Part shown: in pieces, positions 8,225-16,356 of the stretch | How positions within the stretch are numbered: position 1 is the first letter of the stretch | Layout: each line of letters opens with the position of its first letter | Assembly (NCBI RefSeq): GCF_904831005.1 | Contig: NZ_LR882982.1 | Coordinates: 3,286,001-3,350,000 of the forward strand | Direction: 5' to 3' | Origin: Microbacterium hydrocarbonoxydans | Lineage (GTDB): Bacteria > Actinomycetota > Actinomycetes > Actinomycetales > Microbacteriaceae | Length of the DNA: 64,000 bases | Made by a program: the position numbers and the translations under genes | Notes under the pieces: model-generated | Database searches by the model: none | Seen by the model: only the letters and a program-made list of their open reading frames with translations | Told to the model about the DNA's origin: nothing

Positions 8225-9409
8225 ATGAAGGCACTCACCTGGCAGGGCACCCGTTCCGTGGCGGTCGAGGAGGTTCCCGACCCGGTGATCGAGCACCCGA
8301 CCGACGCGATCGTGCGCATCACGTCGTCGGCGATCTGCGGATCCGACCTGCACCTGTACGAGCTGCTCGGTCCTTTCCTCGACAGGGGAGACATCCTCGG
8401 ACATGAGCCGATGGGCGTCGTCGTGGAGGTGGGCAGCGCGGTCACCGAGCTCGCAGTCGGTGACCGCGTCGTGGTGCCCTTCACCATCTCGTGCGGGCAC
8501 TGCTTCTTCTGCGTGCGAGGGCTGCAGTCCCAGTGCGAGACCACGCAGGTGCGCGAATACGGCAGCGGTGCCTCCCTGTTCGGATACACGAAGCTCTATG
8601 GCCAGGTGCCGGGCGGGCAGGCGGAGTATCTGCGCGTGCCGCTCGCCGACTACAACCACATCAAGGTCGCATCCGACCTTCCCGACGAGCGCTACCTCTT
8701 CCTCAGCGACATCCTTCCGACGGCGTGGCAGGGCGTGGAGTACGCGAACGTGCCGGACGGCGGAACCCTCGCCGTCATGGGTCTCGGGCCGGTCGGACAG
8801 TTCGTCTCGCGCATCGCGGCGCACCGGGGCCACCGGGTGCTCGCCGTCGACCCTGTCGCGGAGCGTCGCGAGATGGCCGCTCGCCACGGAGTGCAGGTGT
8901 TCGACCTCACCGACGACATCACCGACGAGCTGCGAGACCTGACGGGAGGTCGGGGAGCGGATGCCGTCGTCGACGCCGTGGGCATGGAGGCGCATGGCAA
9001 TCCGGGCGTCTCGATGGTGCAGAAGGCCGTGGGCCTGCTGCCGGATCCGGTGGCACGCCAGGTGTTCGAGAAGGCGGGCATCGATCGTCTGGCCGCGCTG
9101 CACACCTCGATCGACGTCGTGCGCCGAGGCGGCACGGTGTCTCTGAGCGGCGTCTACGCCGGAGACGCAGACCTCATGCCCATGAAGACGATGTTCGACA
9201 AGCAGGTCAGTCTGCGCATGGGGCAGTGCAACGTCAAGCGGTGGGTCTCCGACATCATGCCGCTCGTCGAGGCGATCGACGACCCGCTCGGCGTCATGGA
9301 CCTCACGACTCACGAGGCACCGCTCGACGACGCTCCGGGACTCTACGAGACCTTCCAGCGCAAGGAGGACGGCTGCATCAAGGTCGTGCTGCATCCAGAG
9401 GCTGCGTGA
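8225..9409 (+). CDS. Zinc-dependent alcohol dehydrogenase (formaldehyde-dehydrogenase-like)
   Basis: 394 residues with GAGGAGG before the ATG. Catalytic zinc site: ICGSDLHLYE and GHEPMG near the N terminus. Structural zinc site: four cysteines in ISCGHCFFCVRGLQSQCE. A Rossmann nucleotide-binding segment VMGLGPVGQFVSRIA follows, then a long C-terminal part resembling glutathione-independent formaldehyde dehydrogenases (length 380-400). Such MDR enzymes oxidise alcohols or aldehyde hydrates with NAD; the substrate cannot be told from sequence. The last 32 nt overlap the convergent CPBP gene. Confidence 0.92.
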   Translation: MKALTWQGTRSVAVEEVPDPVIEHPTDAIVRITSSAICGSDLHLYELLGPFLDRGDILGHEPMGVVVEVGSAVTELAVGDRVVVPFTISCGHCFFCVRGLQSQCETTQVREYGSGASLFGYTKLYGQVPGGQAEYLRVPLADYNHIKVASDLPDERYLFLSDILPTAWQGVEYANVPDGGTLAVMGLGPVGQFVSRIAAHRGHRVLAVDPVAERREMAARHGVQVFDLTDDITDELRDLTGGRGADAVVDAVGMEAHGNPGVSMVQKAVGLLPDPVARQVFEKAGIDRLAALHTSIDVVRRGGTVSLSGVYAGDADLMPMKTMFDKQVSLRMGQCNVKRWVSDIMPLVEAIDDPLGVMDLTTHEAPLDDAPGLYETFQRKEDGCIKVVLHPEAA

Positions 9410-10205
9410 CGCGTCCGCGGATGAAGAACAGCGCGATGAGGCCGACGATGATCACCGCGAAGTTGCCGAGATTCGCGACCCCGCCCACCGGGCCGTCTGC
9501 GGGGTAGGCGACCTGCAGGAAGATGCTCGGGTCTGTGCTGGCGTGCAGCAGGATCGGCGCGATGATGGTGCCGGTGACCCGCATGGCGAGGTACATGCAG
9601 ACGCCGAATGCGAACGTGTAGACGAGCTGGATCAGAGTCGCGATCAGCGACTGGCCGGTGAGCAGGTTGCCTGCGTGCAGCAACGCGAACAGCGCCGAGG
9701 AGACGAGAGCGACGATCAGCTCGCGATTCCCTGCTCTGCGGAGCAGGCTCACGACGAACCCGCGAGTGAGCACCTCCTCCGCGAAGCCGATGAAGAGCCC
9801 GGCGAGCAGCCACGTCGCGACGACCTCCACCCCGGCCGCGCCGTAGTCGATCGAGAGCAGGTGCAGCACGTTGAACAGCAGCACGACCGCGATCGCGATC
9901 CACATCCATCCCCGTCCGCGGATCGGCTGCGCGCCGAAGATCTGCGGCAGCCAGCCGAGCGACGCGCCGAAGGCGGCCAGGAGCACGCACCCGACGAAGA
10001 TCGGGATGACGTAGAAGACGAGGATGCCGGTGGCGCTCTGCGGGTCGTCGATCTGCGACGCCACAGGGGCGAGCAGCAGCGAGAGGCCGTTGTAGAGCAC
10101 GAAGTACACGACGACGAGCACGACCGCCCGCCACCATCCGCCCTGCTCCCAGAAGCGCCTCCACGCGGATCGCGACTTCTGCTCGGGATGCGCCACGTCG
10201 TTCAT
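9378..10205 (-). CDS. CPBP-family intramembrane metalloprotease
   Basis: 275 residues with about seven to eight hydrophobic segments. The three family motifs are present: EE (143-144) in FAEEVLTRGF with Arg148, His177 in FALLHAGN, and a third conserved segment HASTDPS. Bacterial CPBP proteases cut within the membrane (Abi/CAAX-type) and are sometimes linked to bacteriocin immunity, but nothing here shows a partner. Start at 10205 has CGGAGGAG close upstream. The 3' end overlaps the convergent alcohol dehydrogenase by 32 nt. Confidence 0.88.
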   Translation of the reverse strand: MNDVAHPEQKSRSAWRRFWEQGGWWRAVVLVVVYFVLYNGLSLLLAPVASQIDDPQSATGILVFYVIPIFVGCVLLAAFGASLGWLPQIFGAQPIRGRGWMWIAIAVVLLFNVLHLLSIDYGAAGVEVVATWLLAGLFIGFAEEVLTRGFVVSLLRRAGNRELIVALVSSALFALLHAGNLLTGQSLIATLIQLVYTFAFGVCMYLAMRVTGTIIAPILLHASTDPSIFLQVAYPADGPVGGVANLGNFAVIIVGLIALFFIRGRVTQPLDAARP

Positions 10206-10275
10206 CACCGTCTCCTCCGTTGCGCGCGGAGGTCGCGGCGTCACCCAATATATGGGCGCGGCCCGCAGATTCGCG

Positions 10276-10713
10276 TCAGTCGGCGTGGCCTTCGGCGAGA
10301 TACGCCAGGCGATGCAGGGTCTCGGCGTTGCGCAGGCGCAGCAGGGGAGCGGTGAGCAGGTCGGGAACAAGCGTGGCCGGTCCCTTCACAGGCTCCTCGT
10401 CGATGCGCACCATGGCCCCGCCGTCGTACGCCCGCACCCGCAGAGTCACGCGAGCCTCGCCGATCGGCCAGCCGCGGGCTCGGATGACCATGTGGTGCGG
10501 CGGCGCCCACTCCTCGACCACGGTCGTGTCGTCGATGAGCGCCGGCCACACGCCCACCGAATGGTGCAGCTGTGCCCCGGGCTGCGGCCAGGTCTCGTCG
10601 ACGTCGCGCATGCGCGATGCCCCCACGACCCACGTCGGATAGAGCCAGCCGTTCTCGAGCACCCGGAACACATCGTCGGGAGTGCAGTTCATGGTGCGCA
10701 CGTTCTTCGCCAT
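10276..10713 (-). CDS. SRPBCC-fold protein (polyketide cyclase/START-like)
   Basis: 145 residues starting MAKNVRTMNC with GAGGAGG upstream. The pattern (FRVLENGWLYPTWVVGASRMRDVD, a central block of beta strands, and a last amphipathic helix) is that of stand-alone SRPBCC proteins, which form a deep hydrophobic pocket. It is divergent from the CYP152 peroxygenase gene across 180 nt, so it might bind the same fatty substrate; that is inference. Ends only 71 nt from the CPBP start, which is transcribed in the same direction. Confidence 0.82.
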   Translation of the reverse strand: MAKNVRTMNCTPDDVFRVLENGWLYPTWVVGASRMRDVDETWPQPGAQLHHSVGVWPALIDDTTVVEEWAPPHHMVIRARGWPIGEARVTLRVRAYDGGAMVRIDEEPVKGPATLVPDLLTAPLLRLRNAETLHRLAYLAEGHAD

Positions 10714-10893
10714 CGTGGTCTCCTCCTCGCTCCTCGATGCATCCTGACCCGTGTCGGCCACGCGTCCCAGGGGGTTGACGAGCGGATGCCGAGCAGCATG
10801 CGGAACACCCGTCCGGTGCAGAGCCGCTACCACACGCGCCGGGCTCGCGCCTCCCCCCTGTACCCCGGGGCACACGTCTGACAGCGTCGAGCC

Positions 10894-12228
10894 ATGGCAC
10901 TCATCGATCTCCCCGTGCGGGCCGCGCGCCGACTCAGCGCGCTTGCTCGTGATGACGCTCCTGCCCTGCTCATCCACGGCTACGGTCTCGGGCCACGCAT
11001 CTGGCGACGCGTGCGGCCGGATGCGCGATCGGCGCCGATGCGGCTGCTCGGTCGCGATGCGATCTTCGTGCGCGGAGTCGAGGGCGTCGAGCTCTTCTAC
11101 GACGAGAACCGCATCGCCCGCCACGGCGCCATGCCCGCCCTCGTGCAGGAGAGCCTCTTCGGTCACGGCTCGGTGCACAGCCTCGACGGCGCCGCGCATC
11201 GGCACCGCAAGGCCACGTTCGTCGATGTCGCGTACGAAGACGAGCAGGTCGCGAGACTGGTGCCGTGGCTCGAGCGCGAATGGGCGGCCGAGCAGCAGGC
11301 GTGGCGCGAAGGCGGCACCCGCACCGCGTACGACGCGGCTGTCGGCGCCCTGGGTCGCGCGGTCATGACCTGGGCGGGTCTGCCGGGCACCGCCGCGGCG
11401 AAGACGCGCTGGGCGGCACGGCTCGCGCAGATCGTCGACGGCTTCGGATCGCCGTACTCGCCCCAGTACCTCGCGGCTCTCGCCAACCGCTGGTGGTCCG
11501 ATCGCCATTCGGCGCGGCTGATCGAGGCCGTGCGGCACGGCTCGTTGCGAGCCGAGCCCGGCACAGCGCTCGAGCAGTGGGCGCACCACCGAGACCACAA
11601 CGGCGACCTTCTCGAGGCGCGCATCGCCGGAGTCGAGCTGCAGAACAGCATCCGCCCCATGATCGCGGTCGCCCGATTCGTCGCGTTCGCGGCCAAAGAA
11701 CTGCACGACCGCCCGCAGTGGCGTGATCGGATCGCAGAGGAGACTACCGAGCGCGGCGCACTCGTCGGCGGGCCCCTCGCCGTGATGTTCGCCCAGGAGG
11801 TGCGACGCACCGCCCCGTTCGTGCCGATGCTGCCGGGCTGGGCGCTCGACGACATCGAGCTCGACGGCCAGAGGGTCGCGGCCGGTGGGCGGGTGGTGCT
11901 CGACATCGGCGGCACCGACACCGACGAGCGCTTCTGGGCGCGCGCCGAGACGTTCGACCCCGAGAGGTTCCGAGACGTCGGCGACGACTACGAGGCGCTC
12001 GCGGCGTTCATCCCGCACGGCGGCGCGGGTGTCGCGACCGGCCACCGTTGCCCGGGCGAGAAGCTCGCGATCGCGGGACTGTCTGCGGCGATCGCCGTGC
12101 TGAGCGACCCCGACCTGCGGATCCTCGACGCCGGTCTCGACGTCGATCCGCGACGGCTGCCCACGAAGCCCCGATCGGGCGCACGGGTGCGTGCGGCGAC
12201 GGCATCCGGTCGCTGCCCGTTCCACTGA
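10894..12228 (+). CDS. Cytochrome P450 of the CYP152 peroxygenase type
   Basis: 444 residues. Heme-thiolate loop GHRCPGE with ligand Cys386; ExxR at Glu302-Arg305 (QEVRRTAPF). The helix-I segment reads NSIRPMIAV: the Arg254-Pro255 pair replaces the acid-alcohol pair of monooxygenases and is the hallmark of CYP152 fatty-acid alpha/beta-hydroxylases and decarboxylases (P450-BSbeta, SPalpha, OleT), which use hydrogen peroxide directly. A distal His (seen in decarboxylases and BSbeta near residue 85) would fall near GHGSVHSLDG. No ferredoxin gene is adjacent, as expected for a peroxygenase. Product (hydroxy acid or terminal alkene) cannot be decided by reading. Confidence 0.92.
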   Translation: MALIDLPVRAARRLSALARDDAPALLIHGYGLGPRIWRRVRPDARSAPMRLLGRDAIFVRGVEGVELFYDENRIARHGAMPALVQESLFGHGSVHSLDGAAHRHRKATFVDVAYEDEQVARLVPWLEREWAAEQQAWREGGTRTAYDAAVGALGRAVMTWAGLPGTAAAKTRWAARLAQIVDGFGSPYSPQYLAALANRWWSDRHSARLIEAVRHGSLRAEPGTALEQWAHHRDHNGDLLEARIAGVELQNSIRPMIAVARFVAFAAKELHDRPQWRDRIAEETTERGALVGGPLAVMFAQEVRRTAPFVPMLPGWALDDIELDGQRVAAGGRVVLDIGGTDTDERFWARAETFDPERFRDVGDDYEALAAFIPHGGAGVATGHRCPGEKLAIAGLSAAIAVLSDPDLRILDAGLDVDPRRLPTKPRSGARVRAATASGRCPFH

Positions 12229-12329
12229 GCGCGCTCCCTCGGGTTGTCAAGGGGCGCGAGATCCGGCCGGTGCGCAGAGAAGCTGGTCGCACCGGAGCCC
12301 ACCGTACGCACCGGTATGAAGGAGACACC

Positions 12330-12515
12330 ATGTCAGATGCACAGGACACCTCGCACCGCGGCGACTCGGAGGAGACGCCGATGATCCCGCATGAGTTGAC
12401 GCCTCGCCAGCAGTCGGAGGATCCGATCCCGAACGACCCGGATGCCGCGGGCAACGCCGCGAACTCGCCTGACGAGAGCACCGGCGCGGCCGACGACATC
12501 GACGAGACGGCGTAG
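12330..12515 (+). CDS. Small acidic disordered protein
   Basis: 61 residues, MSDAQDTSHRGDSEETP at the start and SPDESTGAADDIDETA at the end, with GAAGGAG 8 nt before the ATG. Rich in Asp, Glu, Pro and Asn, no hydrophobic core, so probably unstructured. The good ribosome site is the main evidence. It ends 3 nt before the stop of the convergent cation transporter. No function can be given. Confidence 0.7.
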   Translation: MSDAQDTSHRGDSEETPMIPHELTPRQQSEDPIPNDPDAAGNAANSPDESTGAADDIDETA

Positions 12516-12518
12516 CGG

Positions 12519-13502
12519 TCAGTCTCTCCCGCTCGTGTCGGTGCCTTCGGGCAGCCGCTCGACGGGGATGATCGCGATGTCCTGCACCTTCCAGTCGAGC
12601 TCGGTGATCCGTCGGGCGAGATCGTCGGTCTGCGTCACCGAGACCTTGCGGCGGCGCGGCACCACGAACGCCTCGATGTGGAAGACCTGGCCCCCGTCGC
12701 GCATGCGCAGCGACGCCTCGGCGACCCACGGGCGTGAGCGGATGGTCGCAAGCACATCGGCGGCGAGCGGATGCGGGTCTGTGCTGTCGTACGTGCGGGC
12801 GCGCTGATCCATCAGGTCGATCACGGCGGTCCGCGTGTTGCGCGCGCCGTCCCAGATGATGCCGAGAGAGATGAAGAGCGCGGCGGCGCCGTCGAGCCAC
12901 CACACTCCCACCCCCACCCCGAGCACCCCCACGATCGAGGCGACGGTAGTCTGCCAGTCGGCCTTCGCCATGTCGGCGTCGGCGTACAGCAGCTTGTTGT
13001 GCAGCACGGGAGCGAGCTTGGCCTTGGCCGGACCGTAGAAGAAGACCGGTCCGACGATCACGACCGCCATCACCGCGACCATCAGCCAGCCGAGCCAGAT
13101 CGTCTGCCCGAAGAGCTGCACCGTGCCGATCGTCGGATGCTCGCCGGACAGGAGCCCCGTCGCCGCCTCGACCGCGAGGTTGAGTCCGACGGCGAACAGC
13201 GCGACGCCGGCGACCAGATGGCCGATCCCCATCGAACGGTGCAACCCATAGGGGTGCTTCACCGTGGGGCGACGTCGCACGAAGATCAGCGCGATGAGGA
13301 AGGCGATCTGCGGGATCAGCGACAGCATGTCCTCGATCCAGGCCGTGCGCATGGCCTGGGAGTTGCCGACCACGAGAGCGAGCACGGCGATCGTGACCGA
13401 GGTGTAGGCGATCGTGAACCACTCCCATCGCACAGCCGACCGCAGTGCCCGCTGCTGCTCCTCGGGCAACTCGATGCGGCCGATGCGCGTGACACGGGTC
13501 AT
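12519..13502 (-). CDS. Cation diffusion facilitator (CDF) transporter
   Basis: 327 residues. Six hydrophobic segments precede a soluble C-terminal domain of about 100 residues, the CDF layout. Helix 2 has DMLSLIPQIAFL in place of the usual SxxDxxHD, and helix 5 region has KLLYADADMAKADW, where HxxxD-type zinc ligands are normally found as DAxMAxxD; the changed ligands suggest a divergent subfamily and possibly another metal. CDF proteins export Zn, Mn, Fe or Cd by proton antiport. It is the downstream partner of a lipoprotein gene through a 4-nt ATGA overlap. Confidence 0.85.
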   Translation of the reverse strand: MTRVTRIGRIELPEEQQRALRSAVRWEWFTIAYTSVTIAVLALVVGNSQAMRTAWIEDMLSLIPQIAFLIALIFVRRRPTVKHPYGLHRSMGIGHLVAGVALFAVGLNLAVEAATGLLSGEHPTIGTVQLFGQTIWLGWLMVAVMAVVIVGPVFFYGPAKAKLAPVLHNKLLYADADMAKADWQTTVASIVGVLGVGVGVWWLDGAAALFISLGIIWDGARNTRTAVIDLMDQRARTYDSTDPHPLAADVLATIRSRPWVAEASLRMRDGGQVFHIEAFVVPRRRKVSVTQTDDLARRITELDWKVQDIAIIPVERLPEGTDTSGRD

Positions 13503-13987
13503 CCGCCGACCTCCTCGTCGAGGTACCGCTCGAGGGTGCTGAGAAAGGCGTTCTCGCCGAGCGGCACGAGCATGACGATCGATCGTCCGTCGGCACCGTC
13601 GATGCCGGGGTACCCGCGACTGACTCCTGCCCGGTCGACCCAGGGCGTCTGATCGGTGAAGCCGCCTGCCACCAGGTCGAGGTCGCCGCGCTCCAGCATC
13701 ATGACGAGGGTCTCTTCCGAGGCGACGGTCCACTCCACGTCCGCGTCGATGCTGTCGGCGAAGTCCGTCACGAGTTCGGGGACGCTGCCGGTCGGCGGCT
13801 CGGTGTCGTCCGCCACGAGTCCGGGGTCCGGCGAGACCCCGACGCGCAGCTCGCCGCCCGACACGCTCTGCAGGGTGCCGTCGGGATCGGTGGGGACGGT
13901 CAGGCCGCAGCCTGAGACCGCCGTGAGGAGTGCGATCGCGGTCACTGCGCCGACGGCGCGGCCCGCGTGGGCCCTTCGTCTGTTCAC
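13499..13987 (-). CDS. Short solute-binding-protein-like lipoprotein
   Basis: 162 residues from a GTG at 13987. Signal peptide with lipobox VSGC (LLTAVSGCG), then GELRVGVSPDPGL, ELVTDFADSIDADVEWTVAS and LERGDLDLVAGGF, which match the first lobe of family 3 (amino-acid type) extracellular binding proteins. The family normally has 230-280 residues in two lobes, so here most of the second lobe is missing. No permease or ATPase is nearby; instead its stop overlaps the start of the CDF gene. It may sense or hold a ligand for that transporter, which would be unusual. Confidence 0.75.
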   Translation of the reverse strand: MNRRRAHAGRAVGAVTAIALLTAVSGCGLTVPTDPDGTLQSVSGGELRVGVSPDPGLVADDTEPPTGSVPELVTDFADSIDADVEWTVASEETLVMMLERGDLDLVAGGFTDQTPWVDRAGVSRGYPGIDGADGRSIVMLVPLGENAFLSTLERYLDEEVGG

Positions 13988-14110
13988 GCTGCCATGGTCG
14001 CGAAGCGCGCCCCGGTCGGCAATGCGGTTGACGACTGCCCCGGGCGTGGCTAGTGGGCGAGCGTGCGGCCGGCGTGACGGGTGCGGTGTGAGCGATATAC
14101 CGTAGGGCAC

Positions 14111-15421
14111 ATGTCACAGGCTCTGCGCACGTTCGGCCGCATCATCGCGCGGCACGGTGTCGCGCTCATGGCCTGGTACCTCGGCGGAGAGGCCCTGCAC
14201 CGGCTGCTGGTGGAGCTCGCCGGCTTCGTGGGCGGCCACACGTCGCTCGGCGGGCTGCTGCTGCTGCCGTTGGCGGTGGGAGCGCGACTCTTCGCCTACG
14301 TCGCGATGTACCTCACTGTGCGACCCTCTCTGCCGCACAGTCGCAGAGAGGATGCCGGGGGCGCGCGCGAGTTCGCGTCGGCGACGCTCGCGGCGATCCT
14401 CCCGTTCTTCGCGTTCTACACGGCCTGGGGTCTTCTCGACACCGACCTGATCGACTTCTTCCGCATCGCCGTCGCGGTCGGGCTCGAGAGCACGGGCCTC
14501 GACGCCTCTCAGCTCGGCGACCGCGGTGGGCTGATCGCGGTCGGCGTGCTGCCCGTGACGGTGCTCGTCGTCGCGTTGATCGCCCGGCTGCTGTTCACCC
14601 GGTTCGCCGCGCGACTGCCGCGATGGACGGTGGTGCTCGCGGTCTACACCGAGGTGCTCTGGACCTTCATGCTCTTCGTGCTGGTCGCGCGGTGGTGGAA
14701 CGGAGTGCTCGGCTGGTTCTCCGAGCGGGCGGCGGTCGGGTGGCTGCAGGGGTTCGGCGACTGGTTCGCGGTCAACCTCGCGCCCGTCGCCGCGGTGTGG
14801 GAAGGGGCTGCCTGGCTGTTCGGCGTCGTGGTCGCAGCGCTCCTCGTGCCCGCTGCCTGGCTCACGGTCGCGGGGGTCATCTTCGGCACGGCATTCGACT
14901 CCACGCCGTCGTTCCCGCGGTGGGCGGGCGGCGGCGGGGGTGCGATGCGAGGGGCGATCATGAGCGTCGCGCGCACACTCGTGATGCGGCTCGAGGGGCT
15001 CTGGGCTGCAGTCACGGTGATCTGGCGCGGCGGGCCGCTGCTGTTCGGAGGCTTCGTGCTCGCCTATGCATGCTGGAGCCTCGCCGAGCAGGTCGCGACC
15101 CGCGGAGCCCTGGAGCTCATCGGCGGTCACGATCTGCGGTTCTGGGCGGGAGTGTTCCCGCTGGTGAGCGTCGGGATCGCGGCGATCGCCGAGCCGCTGC
15201 GTGTCGCGATCGTCGCGACGGCCTACGACGGTGTGATCGGGCGCCCGAGGGCCGGACTCGACACGCGTCCGACCGGGATCGACGGCGCCTCAGGGATCGA
15301 CGGTGAAGCGCGCGACGTCGGAGTCGTCGCCCTCGATGTCGAGCACGAAAGGCCCCTCGGCGTCGTCGGGCAGCAGGAAGACCAGCAGGATGCGGTACGA
15401 GGCGGGCTCCGCGAGGCATGA
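14111..15421 (+). CDS. Multi-pass membrane protein of unknown function
   Basis: 436 residues from ATG 14111, with a possible -10 (TATAC, 14096-14100) only 10 nt before it, so the mRNA is nearly leaderless. Seven to nine hydrophobic segments, many Trp, and a Gly-run loop (WAGGGGGAM). No family recognised. The last 44 codons overlap the convergent gene ending at 15290 by 132 nt and read as a hydrophilic antisense-like tail, so the functional protein probably ends near residue 393 (around RPRAGLDTRP) and the tail may be a read-on after loss of an earlier stop, or a sequencing slip. Confidence 0.75.
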   Translation: MSQALRTFGRIIARHGVALMAWYLGGEALHRLLVELAGFVGGHTSLGGLLLLPLAVGARLFAYVAMYLTVRPSLPHSRREDAGGAREFASATLAAILPFFAFYTAWGLLDTDLIDFFRIAVAVGLESTGLDASQLGDRGGLIAVGVLPVTVLVVALIARLLFTRFAARLPRWTVVLAVYTEVLWTFMLFVLVARWWNGVLGWFSERAAVGWLQGFGDWFAVNLAPVAAVWEGAAWLFGVVVAALLVPAAWLTVAGVIFGTAFDSTPSFPRWAGGGGGAMRGAIMSVARTLVMRLEGLWAAVTVIWRGGPLLFGGFVLAYACWSLAEQVATRGALELIGGHDLRFWAGVFPLVSVGIAAIAEPLRVAIVATAYDGVIGRPRAGLDTRPTGIDGASGIDGEARDVGVVALDVEHERPLGVVGQQEDQQDAVRGGLREA

Positions 15422-15805
15422 GGTCTCGTCCAGGCCCGTGGGCAGCTCGAGTCCCTTTCGCGAGCTGACCCAGGTGCGCGACGACGACCGCTCGGTGAGT
15501 GTGGCGGTGCCGCACGACGCGGCATCCGGTCCGCCGCTCGCCGCGAGCCGGATGCTCAGCGTGCGCGAACCGCCCGGGGCATCGAACTCTCCCCACTCGA
15601 CGAAGCCGAGTTCGAGCTCCTGGCCCGAGATGACGGCGCGGGAGCCCCCCTCGGCGCCGGCCTCGATCACGCGGTCGGGCTGGCGGATGCTCGGCAGAAC
15701 GTCGAGCCAGACGTAGGCGCCGACCACCGCGGCGGCGGCGATGGCCACGGCGATCAGAGCGGTGCGCTGGGTGCGCCACCAGTTCCTCGGCTCATTCCGG
15801 CTCAT
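15290..15805 (-). CDS. Membrane-anchored protein of unknown function (third gene of operon)
   Basis: 171 residues: short basic N terminus, one transmembrane helix (LIAVAIAAAAVVGAYVWL), then an extracytoplasmic beta-rich domain with two cysteines (DAASCGTATL and DETSCLAEP) that could form a disulfide. Start ATG 15805 overlaps the previous stop as ATGA; a second ATG 12 nt upstream is less likely. Together with the two genes behind it, it forms an operon of three anchored proteins of similar plan. Its 3' end overlaps a convergent gene by 132 nt. Confidence 0.8.
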   Translation of the reverse strand: MSRNEPRNWWRTQRTALIAVAIAAAAVVGAYVWLDVLPSIRQPDRVIEAGAEGGSRAVISGQELELGFVEWGEFDAPGGSRTLSIRLAASGGPDAASCGTATLTERSSSRTWVSSRKGLELPTGLDETSCLAEPASYRILLVFLLPDDAEGPFVLDIEGDDSDVARFTVDP

Positions 15806-16356
15806 TCGTCGCCCCAATCCGGAGCGAGGAGTTCGGCGCTCGCGATGCGGGGAAGATCGTCGAGCTCGACCGAGATCACCACGAGGTCGTCGAGTTCCGG
15901 AGTGGAGTAGGTCGGCGTGAGCCTCAGTTCGGCGGTGCCGCCGTCGAGACCGGTCGGCAGCTCGAACGAGAGCGTGCCGGCGGTGTCGGTTCCCACTCGC
16001 AATGCGGTGCCGCGCAGCGAGGTCGACGAACGCTCACTCGCCTGGAAGACGCGGTCGCCGACGGCGAGGGTCGCGAGCTGGATCGCCGCATCGACCTCTG
16101 TGGTCGCCGCTGAGGCGTCGAGGCTGATGACGAGCCAATTCCCCTCGGCGCCCCAGCCCGACTGGTCCACCACCTCATCGGCGAAGTGCGCGTCGGTGAC
16201 GGTCGCGATGATCGAGCGTGATGCGACGGTGTCTCCGGCCAGGCCGTGCACGGCGATCGGACCGACCACCTCTTCGTCGGTCGGCGTCGCCGCCGTCACG
16301 AGGCCGGCGCCCAGCACGAGTGCGGCGCCGACGATCCACGGCAGTGCGCGCCTCAC
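15802..16356 (-). CDS. Membrane-anchored DUF4352-like protein (second gene of operon)
   Basis: 184 residues from a GTG that overlaps the preceding stop as GTGA. N-terminal helix LPWIVGAALVLGAGLVTAA, then an extracytoplasmic domain whose pattern (NWLVISLDASAATTEVDAAIQLATLAVGDRVFQA) resembles the immunoglobulin-like DUF4352/telomeric-repeat-like fold seen in many actinobacterial surface proteins. Coupled on both sides by 4-nt overlaps, so the three proteins are likely made in similar amounts and may form one complex. Confidence 0.8.
   Translation of the reverse strand: MRRALPWIVGAALVLGAGLVTAATPTDEEVVGPIAVHGLAGDTVASRSIIATVTDAHFADEVVDQSGWGAEGNWLVISLDASAATTEVDAAIQLATLAVGDRVFQASERSSTSLRGTALRVGTDTAGTLSFELPTGLDGGTAELRLTPTYSTPELDDLVVISVELDDLPRIASAELLAPDWGDE

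Noticed and set aside
10011..10205. CPBP protease as bacteriocin immunity protein
   Set aside because: No bacteriocin precursor or ABC exporter gene lies beside it; the ABC exporter at 43 kb is far away.
10714..12225. Extension of the SRPBCC gene to 649 residues on the minus strand
   Set aside because: It is the antisense shadow of the P450 gene; a good ribosome site precedes the ATG at 10713.
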